A DNA stretch of 64,000 nt. Origin: Burkholderiales bacterium (GTDB taxonomy: Bacteria > Pseudomonadota > Gammaproteobacteria > Burkholderiales > Burkholderiaceae_C). A program made the position numbers and the translations under genes. How positions within the stretch are numbered: the stretch's first letter is position 1; each line of letters starts with the position of its first letter. The notes below the pieces were generated by a model. That model was not told the DNA's origin. It saw nothing but the letters and a program-made list of their open reading frames with translations, and made no database searches. Below, in pieces: positions 43,094-50,929 of this stretch. The stretch is from positions 62,001-126,000 of the forward strand of contig JACPUE010000058.1 of NCBI GenBank assembly GCA_016192425.1, written 5' to 3'.

Positions 43094-43121
43094 CTTTAAC
43101 TGGCGTAATTGCCAATTTAAA
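43094..43121. promoter_or_regulatory. Putative TetR operator
   Basis: CTTTAACTGGC and GCCAATTTAAAG flank GTAATT to form an imperfect dyad just upstream of the tetR start. AT-richness here contrasts with the surrounding coding DNA, consistent with promoter overlap. Confidence 0.45.
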
Positions 43122-43166
43122 GAATAGTAAATTCTGTTTGATGCGTCAAGCAAGCTTTGCGCAAAA

Positions 43167-43898
43167 TCAGCGCCGCATCTGGGCAAATGCCTCGAACTCC
43201 CAGCTGCGCAGCGCCAGCAACAGGGTGTAGCCCTCACGCTCGGCCTGGGGCAGGCGCTGGTCGGCCAGGTGCTGCTGGGCAAAGTCCTGGGCCACGCGCT
43301 GCATGCGTTCCATGAAGGCGGGCGCCAGGGCGCGGCTGATGTTGCCGTGCACCAGCAGCACGCCCTCGCCGGGGCCGTCAAAGCCGCCTGCAAAGTAGTC
43401 GAGCAGCGCATGCTCGCGGAAGTAGTTCATCACCGGGCCGTGCGGGCGCCAGCGGAAAGTCTTGGCCAGCTTGAGGCGGTAGCGGTTGAGCGGGCGCAGT
43501 TCGATGATGCCGATGCGGTCGAGCTGGGCCAGGTATTTGATGCCCTCGGCCTCGCTCAGGCGGTAGGTGGCCACGATCTGCTCCAGCGTCCACTGGCTGA
43601 GCACCGAGATGGCCACCAGCAGCAGCTTCTTGTCGCTGACCACAGCCTTTTCCTGCTCCTGGCTCAGCTCCTGGAGCAGCGGCTGGCTGTCGGCCACACG
43701 CCGCGCCAGGTCGGCAAAGTCCAGCGCCAGCGCGCGGCAGATGGCGTCGATGCGCGACAGCGGCATGTCGCCCTTGGCCAGCATGCGCTTGACGCTCGAT
43801 TCGGCCATGCCCAGGGCCACGGCCAGGTCGGCATAGGTCATCTGGGCGGACTTGAGTTCCTTCTTCAGGGCGGTGACGAGGTCGGCGGTGGTGCTCAT
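43167..43898 (-). CDS. XRE-type HTH transcriptional regulator
   Basis: The 243-residue protein has an N-terminal Cro/CI-type HTH (MTYADLAVALGMAESSVKRM, about residues 20-39) and a ligand or dimerisation region without a recognised domain. A perfect dyad GGGTATC-N7-GATACCC lies directly against its ATG, so autorepression is likely. The same dyad recurs in front of the gene at 48325. The gene ends 82 bases from the tetR start. Confidence 0.8.
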   Translation of the reverse strand: MSTTADLVTALKKELKSAQMTYADLAVALGMAESSVKRMLAKGDMPLSRIDAICRALALDFADLARRVADSQPLLQELSQEQEKAVVSDKKLLLVAISVLSQWTLEQIVATYRLSEAEGIKYLAQLDRIGIIELRPLNRYRLKLAKTFRWRPHGPVMNYFREHALLDYFAGGFDGPGEGVLLVHGNISRALAPAFMERMQRVAQDFAQQHLADQRLPQAEREGYTLLLALRSWEFEAFAQMRR

Positions 43899-43919
43899 GG
43901 GTATCGATTATGGATACCC
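43899..43919. promoter_or_regulatory. Operator GGGTATC-N7-GATACCC at the XRE gene
   Basis: GGGTATC (43899-43905), seven bases, GATACCC (43913-43919) is a perfect dyad touching the ATG of the XRE regulator. Binding there would block translation start and promoter access. It is also 93 bases upstream of the divergent ceramidase-like gene. Confidence 0.65.
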
Positions 43920-44012
43920 GCAGTGCACCAGGTAGCGCCTGCTGCTTCTTTTGGGCGCTGCGGTGCGGCGCGGCCACCACACTGCGCCCATTCATTCACA
44001 AGGACACCCGCC

Positions 44013-44885
44013 ATGACCCTCCTGAGCACTTCCCTGAACGCTGCCCGCCGGGCACGCCCGCGCACCGGCGCTGCGGTGCAATGGCTCGAAGCCTCCCTGC
44101 TGGCAGCCGTGCTGGCCTTGCTGGCGCTTGCGCTGGGGGGTCCCGTGCTGCACGACCACCCCCACCAGCACAGCTTTGCCGACCAGCGCACGCTCTGGGG
44201 CATTCCCTGCGCGCTGGACGTGCTGAGCAACCTGCCGTTTGCGTTGGCGGGCGCCTGGGGGCTGGTGCTACTGGGCCGCGTGCGCCCGGGGGCGCTGGAT
44301 GCCGCCACACGCGCCACGGCCCGCTTGTTCTGCGCGGGGCTGCTGCTGACAGCGGCGGCTTCCTCCTGGTACCACTGGCAGCCCGACGACGCCGGGCTGC
44401 TGTGGGACCGCCTGGGCATGGCGGTGGCCTTTGCCGGCATGCTGGGGCTGGCCGCAGCCCAGCGCGTGAGCCCGCGCGCCGGAGGCGCCACGGCGCTGGT
44501 GGCATTGGCCTCCGGGCCGCTGGCCGTGCTGTGGTGGGCGCACACCAGCAACCTGCTGCCCTGGGCCGTGGTGCAACTGGGCGGCATGCTGCTGGTGCTG
44601 GGCCTGGCCTGCCTGCCGCAGCGTGTAGGCGCACTGGCGCTGCGCTTGGGGGCCGTGATTGCGTGGTACGGTGCGGCCAAGCTGTTGGAGCTGGGTGACC
44701 ACGCCGTGTTCGAAGCCACGGGCCAGTGGGTGGCGGGCCACAGCCTCAAGCACCTGGCGGCAGCCGGGGCGGCCTGGCCGGTGCTGCGCGCGTTGCATTC
44801 AGTTACGGTGCGTGGTCATGGCGTGGCCGCGGCGGGCGGGCACAATGGCGCCCCATGCCCGCACGGCGCCTGCAGCCAGCACTGA
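44013..44885 (+). CDS. Ceramidase-like (CREST family) membrane protein
   Basis: The 290-residue protein has about seven membrane helices. Motifs match the CREST superfamily of membrane hydrolases: SFADQRTLWGIPCALDVLSN near the N-terminus, SSWYHWQPDDAGLLWDRLGM (Ser, His, Asp) and HSLKHLAAAGA (His-x3-His pattern) near the C-terminus. These residues form the zinc site in alkaline ceramidases. The substrate is unknown. A His/Cys-rich tail (HGACSQH) is present. The gene is divergent from the XRE regulator and may share its operator. Confidence 0.75.
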   Translation: MTLLSTSLNAARRARPRTGAAVQWLEASLLAAVLALLALALGGPVLHDHPHQHSFADQRTLWGIPCALDVLSNLPFALAGAWGLVLLGRVRPGALDAATRATARLFCAGLLLTAAASSWYHWQPDDAGLLWDRLGMAVAFAGMLGLAAAQRVSPRAGGATALVALASGPLAVLWWAHTSNLLPWAVVQLGGMLLVLGLACLPQRVGALALRLGAVIAWYGAAKLLELGDHAVFEATGQWVAGHSLKHLAAAGAAWPVLRALHSVTVRGHGVAAAGGHNGAPCPHGACSQH

Positions 44886-44927
44886 CAGCGCCCCGCCAGC
44901 CACAACAAAAAGCACGGAGAGAGACGC

Positions 44928-46859
44928 ATGAGCACACCCGCACACAGCTCCCATGGCAGCGGCCATGAAGACCCGAACCAGTTCGCCCTGCTGCGCCAGC
45001 GGCGCTTCGCACCCTTTTTCTGGACGCAGTTTTCCGGTGCGGCAAACGACAACCTGTTCAAGTTTGCCTTCACGGTGATGGTGACCTACCAGCTCAGCGT
45101 GTCCTGGCTGGCGCCGGCGATGGCGGGGCTGGTGATCGGTGCGCTGTTCATCCTGCCGTTCCTGCTGTTTTCGGCCACCTCGGGGCAGCTCACCGACAAG
45201 TACGACAAGACGAAGATGATCCGCTTCGTGAAGAACCTGGAGATCGCCATCATGCTGGTGGCTGCTGCCGGGTTCATCACGGGCAACGTGCCGGTGCTGC
45301 TGCTGTGCACCTTTTTGATGGGTGTGCACTCCACGCTGTTCGGCCCGGTGAAGTTTGCCTACCTGCCCCAGGTGCTGAACGAGCGCGAACTGACCGGCGG
45401 CAACGGCATGGTGGAGATGGGCACCTTTGTCGCCATCCTGCTGGGCAACGTGGCTGGCGGGCTGCTGGTGGCGCTGCCGGGCATCGGGCACACCACCGTG
45501 GCGGTGGCCTGCGTGGCGGCAGCCCTGGTGGGGCGTGCGGTGGCGCAGTTCATTCCCCCCGCACCGGCCACGGACCCTGGGCTCACCATCAACTGGAATC
45601 CCGTGACCGAAACGCTGCGCAACCTCAGGCTTGCGCACGAAAACGTCGTGGTTTTCCGCTCGCTGCTGGGCATCAGCTGGATGTGGTTCTTTGGCGCTGT
45701 GTTCCTGAGCCAGTTCCCCAGCCTGGCCAAAGGGGTGCTGCATGGCAACGAGCAGGTGGCTTCGCTGCTGCTGGTGGTGTTTTCGGTGGGCATCGGTATT
45801 GGCTCGCTGCTGTGCGAAGTGCTCTCGCGCCGCCATGTCGAGATCGGCCTGGTGCCGCTGGGTGCCATCGGCATGAGCGTGTTCTCCATCGACCTGTACT
45901 TTGCTTCGCGCGCGCTGCCGCCTTCCGAGGTCATGGGCCTGGCGGCCTTTCTGGACATCGGCGCGCACTGGCGCGTGATGCTGGACCTGGCGTTGCTGTC
46001 GCTGTTCGCAGGCCTGTACAGCGTGCCCATGTACGCGCTGATCCAGATGCGCGCCCAGCCCACGCACCGCGCGCGCATCATCGCGGCCAACAACATCCTC
46101 AACGCGCTGTTCATGATCGCCAGCTCGCTGATCGCGGGCGCGCTGCTCGGCGCGGGCTTCAGCGTGCCGCAGATTTTCCTGTTCACCGGCCTGGCCAACG
46201 CGGTGGTGGCGGCCTACATCTTCCTGCTGGTGCCCGAATACCTGCTGCGCTTCGTGGCCTGGGTGCTTTCGCGCCTGGTGTACCGCTTCAAGGTGCAGGG
46301 CGATGAAAACCTGCCCGTGCAGGGCGCTGCCGTGCTGGCGTGCAACCATGTGAGCTTCATCGACGCGGTGCTGCTCATGGCCGCCAGCCCGCGCCCCATC
46401 TACTTTGTGATGGACCACCGCATCTTCCGCATGCCGCTGCTCGGCAGCCTGTTCAAGCTGGCCAAGGCCATCCCCATTGCCTCGCAGAAGGAAGACCCGG
46501 CCACCTACAACGCCGCATTCGAGCGCGCCGCACAGGTGCTGCGCGAGGGCGATCTGCTGGCCATCTTCCCCGAGGGCGGCATCACACGCGACGGGCAGTT
46601 GCAGCCGTTCAAGGGCGGCATCGTCAAGATCCTGGACCGCGCCCGCGCCGACGGGCTGGACGTGCCCGTGATCCCCATGGCGCTGACCAACCTGTGGGGC
46701 TCGTACTTCAGCCGCATCGAGCAGGGCGGCGCCATGGTGCGGCCGTTCCGCCGCGGCATGTTCAACCGCGTGGGGCTGAACGTGGGCGCGCCTGTGGCAC
46801 CCGACCAGGCGCAGCCCGAGGCGCTGCAGGCCCGCGTGGCGGGCCTGCTGCAGGCTTAA
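44928..46859 (+). CDS. MFS lysophospholipid transporter fused to PlsC-type acyltransferase
   Basis: The 643-residue protein has an N-terminal MFS half (about 20-430, LplT-like: FWTQFSGAANDNLFKFAF, FGPVKFAYLPQ) and a C-terminal acyltransferase (about 440-640) with NHVSFIDAVLL (NHx4D), PIYFVMDHRIFRMP, FPEGGITRDGQL and VPVIPMAL. It resembles Aas/LplT fusions but lacks the AMP-binding acyl-ACP synthetase domain. It probably flips lysophospholipids and reacylates them. The stop overlaps tail-to-tail with the next gene through a shared TTAA. Confidence 0.85.
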   Translation: MSTPAHSSHGSGHEDPNQFALLRQRRFAPFFWTQFSGAANDNLFKFAFTVMVTYQLSVSWLAPAMAGLVIGALFILPFLLFSATSGQLTDKYDKTKMIRFVKNLEIAIMLVAAAGFITGNVPVLLLCTFLMGVHSTLFGPVKFAYLPQVLNERELTGGNGMVEMGTFVAILLGNVAGGLLVALPGIGHTTVAVACVAAALVGRAVAQFIPPAPATDPGLTINWNPVTETLRNLRLAHENVVVFRSLLGISWMWFFGAVFLSQFPSLAKGVLHGNEQVASLLLVVFSVGIGIGSLLCEVLSRRHVEIGLVPLGAIGMSVFSIDLYFASRALPPSEVMGLAAFLDIGAHWRVMLDLALLSLFAGLYSVPMYALIQMRAQPTHRARIIAANNILNALFMIASSLIAGALLGAGFSVPQIFLFTGLANAVVAAYIFLLVPEYLLRFVAWVLSRLVYRFKVQGDENLPVQGAAVLACNHVSFIDAVLLMAASPRPIYFVMDHRIFRMPLLGSLFKLAKAIPIASQKEDPATYNAAFERAAQVLREGDLLAIFPEGGITRDGQLQPFKGGIVKILDRARADGLDVPVIPMALTNLWGSYFSRIEQGGAMVRPFRRGMFNRVGLNVGAPVAPDQAQPEALQARVAGLLQA

Positions 46860-48037
46860 GCGGGCAGTTCTACCCCGAAAGTCAACCCTGCATGGGCCTG
46901 CAAGCGATGGATCAGCGCCTGTCCCAGCGCGGGAGCCGTGGTCCAGATGCCGCCTGGGGTGCTGTGGTTTTCCAGCAGGCAGAGGGCGGCCTCGGCGATC
47001 ATCTTCGAGGTCGAGCCATAGCCGGGGTCGCGGTCGCCCGCCACGGCCACGCGCAGGCGGTGCCCTGCGGTGTCCTCGCCCAGGAACAGCACGTCGTAGT
47101 GCCCGGCCTCGCGCTCTGCGCGCGAGGGGCCTTCGCCGGGCTGGGGACCGGCGTCCGAGCCCAGCGACTTGTCGGACGCCACGGCATTGGCAAAAGCCTC
47201 GCCCTTGGCGCCAGGGCCGGTGACCAGCATTTCGTCATACACAAAGTCCTGCCCGTAGGCATGGCCCAGCAAAAAGTTGGAGCGGTGCACATTGCGCGTG
47301 TTGATGGCGGCCATGACGAAAGGGGCTACCCAGACGCCTTCGCCCAGCGCCTCATCCACCATGGGCTTGCTGCCCGAGGGCTGGCGCGGGCCGCTGAAGC
47401 CGGGCGTGAGCGCGAAGGGGTCGCGCAGCAGGTCGAGCACGCCGGGCTCGCTGGCAGCGGCGGCCAGCGTGGCCTTGAGGCTGGCGGCCGTGCCGCCCGA
47501 GAAGGTGCCTTTCATTTTTTGCACCCGGCCGCGCACGCGGCTGGCGGGGTGGCCAAAGCGCGCCTGCATCTCGGTTTGCAGCAGGAACACGCCCAGGTCG
47601 AACGGGATCGAGTCGAAGCCGCACGAGAACACGATGCGCGCGCCGCTGGCCTTCGCCTGGGCCTCGTGCATGTCGATCATGCGGCGCATCCAGGCGGGTT
47701 CGCCGCACAGGTCCACGTAGTCCACGCCGCTGGCCGCGCACGCAGCCACGAGCTCGTTGCCATAGAGCTGGTAAGGGCCCACGGTGGTCAGCACCAGGCG
47801 GGTGCTGTCCATCAGCACCTGCAAGCTGGCGCTGTTGCGGGTGTCGGTCACGACGAGCGGCGTGTCGGCGGGGGCGCCCAGTTCGTCGCGCACGGCGGCG
47901 AGCTTCTCGGCGCTGCGCCCGCCCATGGCCCAGCGCAGGCCGCTGCCTGCGGGGTAGCGCTGCAGCAGGTATTCGACGACGAGGCGGCCGGTGAATCCGG
48001 TGGCGCCGTGGACGACGAGGTCAAAGGGCTTGGCCAT
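46856..48037 (-). CDS. Saccharopine-dehydrogenase-like / trans-acting enoyl reductase family enzyme
   Basis: From the ATG at 48035-48037 the product has 393 residues. The Rossmann motif DLVVHGATGFTGRLVVEYL is at the N-terminus; VLTTVGPYQLYGNELVAACA and YVDLCGEPAWMRRMID are typical of this family. The C-terminal half has FSGGTAASL. Some relatives reduce enoyl groups in lipid synthesis, but the substrate here is unknown. It ends head to head with the acyltransferase gene (shared TTAA). Confidence 0.8.
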   Translation of the reverse strand: MAKPFDLVVHGATGFTGRLVVEYLLQRYPAGSGLRWAMGGRSAEKLAAVRDELGAPADTPLVVTDTRNSASLQVLMDSTRLVLTTVGPYQLYGNELVAACAASGVDYVDLCGEPAWMRRMIDMHEAQAKASGARIVFSCGFDSIPFDLGVFLLQTEMQARFGHPASRVRGRVQKMKGTFSGGTAASLKATLAAAASEPGVLDLLRDPFALTPGFSGPRQPSGSKPMVDEALGEGVWVAPFVMAAINTRNVHRSNFLLGHAYGQDFVYDEMLVTGPGAKGEAFANAVASDKSLGSDAGPQPGEGPSRAEREAGHYDVLFLGEDTAGHRLRVAVAGDRDPGYGSTSKMIAEAALCLLENHSTPGGIWTTAPALGQALIHRLQAHAGLTFGVELPA

Positions 48038-48169
48038 GGTGTGTTTCTTTCGCAGGGTGCAGCGCGGCACAGGCGTGCCCCGGCATTGTGGAAGCTGCAC
48101 GCCGCGTGCGGGTGTCGCCCAGGTGCTGGCCGAGTGCTGTCAGCGGTTTTGTGCATTTGTGCCCGCATC

Positions 48170-48190
48170 AAGTATCAGAAAGTGATACCC
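48170..48190. promoter_or_regulatory. Second 7-7-7 operator, AAGTATC-N7-GATACCC
   Basis: AAGTATC (48170-48176), seven bases, GATACCC (48184-48190) matches the XRE operator at 43899 with the same spacing; the right half is identical and the left differs at two bases. It lies 135 bases before the gene at 48325 and 133 after the start of the divergent reductase gene. The intergenic stretch 48038-48324 holds no other clear feature. Confidence 0.5.
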
Positions 48191-48324
48191 GGCAGGCCGG
48201 TGCGCGCCGCTTTGGCATTCCAATGCGGACGGCTGCGCGCCGCCTGTGCACCATGCGCACATGGTTGCCACGGTGCTGCCAACATCTTTCGAAATCCATC
48301 CATCATTCAGTCAAGGAAAACGCG

Positions 48325-48786
48325 ATGACCACATTGCTTCACAAGACCCTGGGCCGCCTGTTGCTGGCCGCAGGAATGGCCTGTGCCCTGGTGGCTGCAC
48401 CGGTGCGGGCGCAGAGCGAGGTGTCGGCGGCTTTGTCGCTGCTGCCCGTGGCCTCGGTGCTTGGCGCCGCATCGGCAGGGCCTGCGGCTTCGGGCGCGGC
48501 GCTGGTGCTGCCCGTGGCCTTGTCGGTGGATGGGGCGGTGCTCACCGTCAAGGCCGTGGAGGCCTCGGCCAAGGGCACGGTGTATGTGCTGGAGCGCGCA
48601 TCCGATGGCGCACGCGCCAGTGTCGAGGTCGTGGGAAGCGGCGCAAAGGCCTCGGCCCATGCCGTGGGCACGGCGGTGACCTGCAGCGTGATCGGCACGG
48701 GTGTGGTTCTCTCGGTTGCGGGCGAGGTGCTGGCCTTTGTGCCCAATGCCCTGGGCCAGGCCCTGCTGCACAACGAACGGTTGTAA
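48325..48786 (+). CDS. Secreted small protein, unrecognised
   Basis: The 153-residue product has a clear signal peptide (MTTLLHKTLGRLLLAAGMAC to about APVRAQ) and a small-residue-rich body with two hydrophobic stretches (about 45-62 and 117-140). No known domain is recognised. CAAGGAAA upstream serves as a weak ribosome binding site. A putative XRE operator lies upstream. It is followed 6 bases later by the DUF2145 gene, so they may be an operon. Confidence 0.65.
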   Translation: MTTLLHKTLGRLLLAAGMACALVAAPVRAQSEVSAALSLLPVASVLGAASAGPAASGAALVLPVALSVDGAVLTVKAVEASAKGTVYVLERASDGARASVEVVGSGAKASAHAVGTAVTCSVIGTGVVLSVAGEVLAFVPNALGQALLHNERL

Positions 48787-48791
48787 AAAAA

Positions 48792-49727
48792 ATGAAGAAC
48801 ATCCCCCTGAGCCGCTACGCGGCTTCCCCCTTCTCTCGCGCTACGTGCGGGAAGAGGGACGCCGCCGGTGGCCTGGCAAAGCCAGTTCCACGGCGTCCGC
48901 TGGCGTGGTGCATTGCCAGTGTCATCCGCCGCGGGTGGTGCGTGGCGCTGCTGGCCGCCATGGCAATGGCCGCCGCACCGGCCCATGCGGGCCGTTCCTG
49001 CGAGGCACGCAAGCCCACGCCCCAGCTCATCGAGCGCGGCATGGAGCTGGCACAGCGCACAGCTGCTGCGCTGGAGGCCGAACACACCCGCAGCAGCACC
49101 CGCGTGGTGGTGCTGGCCCGCGCCGGGCAAGACCTGGGCAAGTACGGCCTGCGCTACTCGCACCTGGGCTGGGCCTACCGCAACGATGCGGGTGTCTGGC
49201 GCGTGGTGCACAAGCTCAACGAATGCGGAGGCACCGAGGGCCACCTGTACCGCCAGGGCCTGGGCGAGTTCTTCCTGGATGATCTGTGGCGCTACGAGGC
49301 CGTCTGGGCCGTGCCCACGCCGGATGTGCAGCAGCACCTGCTGGCGCTGCTGGAAGATGGCACCCGCGTGCGCACGCTGCAGCACGCGCCCTACAGCATG
49401 GTCAGCTATGCCTGGGGGCGCAAGTACCAGCAGTCCAACCAATGGGCGCTGGAGACCCTGGCCGCTGCGATGGAGCCCGCCACAGTGCGCACGCGCGACC
49501 AGGCCCAGGCCTGGCTGCAGTTCAAGGGCTACGAACCCAGCGCGCTCAAGATCGGCGCACTCACGCGCCTGGGCGGGCGCGTGGGGTTGGCCAACATTGC
49601 GTTTGACGACCATCCCAACGACAAGCGCTTTGCCGACCGCATCGAAACCGTGACCGTTGATTCCGTGCTGGCCTGGCTGCAGCGGACCCAGCTGGCTGCG
49701 GCGCCGCAGGTGTTGCAGTTGAAATAG
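48792..49727 (+). CDS. DUF2145 protein with repeat-derived N-terminus
   Basis: From ATG 48792 the product has 311 residues. The family core starts at GRSCEARKPTPQLIERGMEL and includes ARAGQDLGKYGLRYSHLGWA, WRVVHKLNECGG and YRQGLGEFFLDDLWRYEA, typical of DUF2145 (periplasmic, function unknown). The expected signal peptide is present (CVALLAAMAMAAAPAHA), but about 50 residues precede it, encoded by the family 2 repeat and following DNA. An alternative GTG near 48940 would leave a very short leader. True start uncertain. Confidence 0.75.
   Translation: MKNIPLSRYAASPFSRATCGKRDAAGGLAKPVPRRPLAWCIASVIRRGWCVALLAAMAMAAAPAHAGRSCEARKPTPQLIERGMELAQRTAAALEAEHTRSSTRVVVLARAGQDLGKYGLRYSHLGWAYRNDAGVWRVVHKLNECGGTEGHLYRQGLGEFFLDDLWRYEAVWAVPTPDVQQHLLALLEDGTRVRTLQHAPYSMVSYAWGRKYQQSNQWALETLAAAMEPATVRTRDQAQAWLQFKGYEPSALKIGALTRLGGRVGLANIAFDDHPNDKRFADRIETVTVDSVLAWLQRTQLAAAPQVLQLK
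48799..48862 (+). repeat. Dispersed repeat (family 2), copy 2, inside a gene start
   Basis: ACATCCCCCTGAGCCGC followed by GGCTTCCCCC, TTCTCTCG and GGGAAGAGGGACGC corresponds block by block to the minus strand of 21132-21203. It starts a few bases after the presumed ATG (48792) of the DUF2145 gene and is translated into its N-terminus. Confidence 0.6.
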
Positions 49728-49728
49728 T

Positions 49729-49789
49729 AAAAAGCGCTGCTGGTGCCCATGAAACAAGCGCCAGCAGCTATCGAAACAGTAGCAATTTT
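49729..49789 (-). repeat. Dispersed repeat (family 1), copy 4
   Basis: On the plus strand AAAAGCGCTGCTGGTGCCCA continues to GCCAGCAGCTATCGAAACAG and TAGCAATTTT. It fills the gap between the DUF2145 and zinc-ribbon genes. GCGCTGCTGG and CCAGCAGC can pair, giving a stem that might terminate or attenuate transcription. Confidence 0.7.
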
Positions 49790-49801
49790 CTCGGGGGCAT
49801 C

Positions 49802-50929
49802 ATGAGCAAAGCACTGCGTCTGTCTGAAAAATGGTTCCGCCGTGGCCTGTGGCTGGTGGCCTTGGTGTTTGCGGGCTTTCTCATCGGCCTGGGCGGCACC
49901 ATCGTGGGCGACCTGCCCAAGGTCGAAGCGCCGCTGCAGGTAGACGACTTCCTGGACCGTACCGAGGCCACCAAGCTGCGTGCGCGCAGCAAGGAGCTGC
50001 AGCAGGCGGAAGCAGACGCGCAAGAGGCGCTGGAACAGGCCCAGCTGCAGCGCAGCAAGGCGCGCAGCGAAAGCCAGGCCGAGCGCGAATCCTTCAGCCA
50101 CTGGCTGGCCGCGCGCAGCGTGACGCAGCGCGCCGAGCACGACCCAGAGGTGCTGGCACGCACCCGCGCGCTGGACCAGCTCAAGCTGGCCGAGCGCCGC
50201 ACGCAGCAGGCCGTGGAGGCGCAGCAGCAGGCGCTGCTCGATGCGCGCCAGTCCGCCAGCGCCACGCGCAAGCAGCTCCAGGCCATGGAGGACGAGGCCT
50301 ACCAAAAGCTCAGCGCCGAGCGGCGCAAGGTGGAGCTGCGGGTGTTCCTCTACCGCCTGGCGCTCACGCTGCCGCTGCTGGCCATTGCGGGCTGGCTGTT
50401 CGCCAAGAAGCGCAAGGGCACCTACTGGCCCTTCGTCTGGGGCTTCATCATCTTTGCGCTGTTTGCCTTCTTTGTGGAGCTGGTGCCCTACCTGCCCAGC
50501 TACGGCGGCTACGTGCGCTACATCGTGGGCATTGCCGTCACGGCGCTGGTGGGGCGCTACGCCATCCTGGCGCTGGGCCGCTACCTGGAACGCCAGAAGC
50601 AGGCCGAGGCCTTGCCCGACCAGGAGCGGCGCAAGGAGCTGGACTACGACGTGGCGCAGGCGCGCCTGGCCAAGAACGTCTGCCCAGGGTGCGAGCGCAC
50701 GGTGGATCTGAAAGACACCCACGTGGACTACTGTCCCCATTGCGGCCTGTGCCTTTTCGATCGTTGCGGTGCCTGCAGCACCCGCAAGAGCGCGTTTTCC
50801 CGCTATTGTTTTTGCTGCGGTACATCGCGCCAGGGCAGCAAGGCGCCACTGGCCAGCGCCGGTGCCGAGCTGCACCGCAGCGCGCCCGGCATGTCGCCGA
50901 CAACCGATTCAGTCACCAAGGAGGAGTGA
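49802..50929 (+). CDS. Membrane protein with coiled coil and C-terminal zinc ribbon
   Basis: The 375-residue protein has one TM (about 14-36), a long charged coiled coil (about 55-185), three or so TM helices (about 190-265) and a Cys-rich tail with CPGC, CPHCGLC, CGAC and CFCCG, forming probable zinc ribbons. I do not recognise a named family. It is directly adjacent to the TelA gene (stop TGA then ATG, no gap), so the two are co-translated and probably act together at the membrane. Confidence 0.7.
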   Translation: MSKALRLSEKWFRRGLWLVALVFAGFLIGLGGTIVGDLPKVEAPLQVDDFLDRTEATKLRARSKELQQAEADAQEALEQAQLQRSKARSESQAERESFSHWLAARSVTQRAEHDPEVLARTRALDQLKLAERRTQQAVEAQQQALLDARQSASATRKQLQAMEDEAYQKLSAERRKVELRVFLYRLALTLPLLAIAGWLFAKKRKGTYWPFVWGFIIFALFAFFVELVPYLPSYGGYVRYIVGIAVTALVGRYAILALGRYLERQKQAEALPDQERRKELDYDVAQARLAKNVCPGCERTVDLKDTHVDYCPHCGLCLFDRCGACSTRKSAFSRYCFCCGTSRQGSKAPLASAGAELHRSAPGMSPTTDSVTKEE

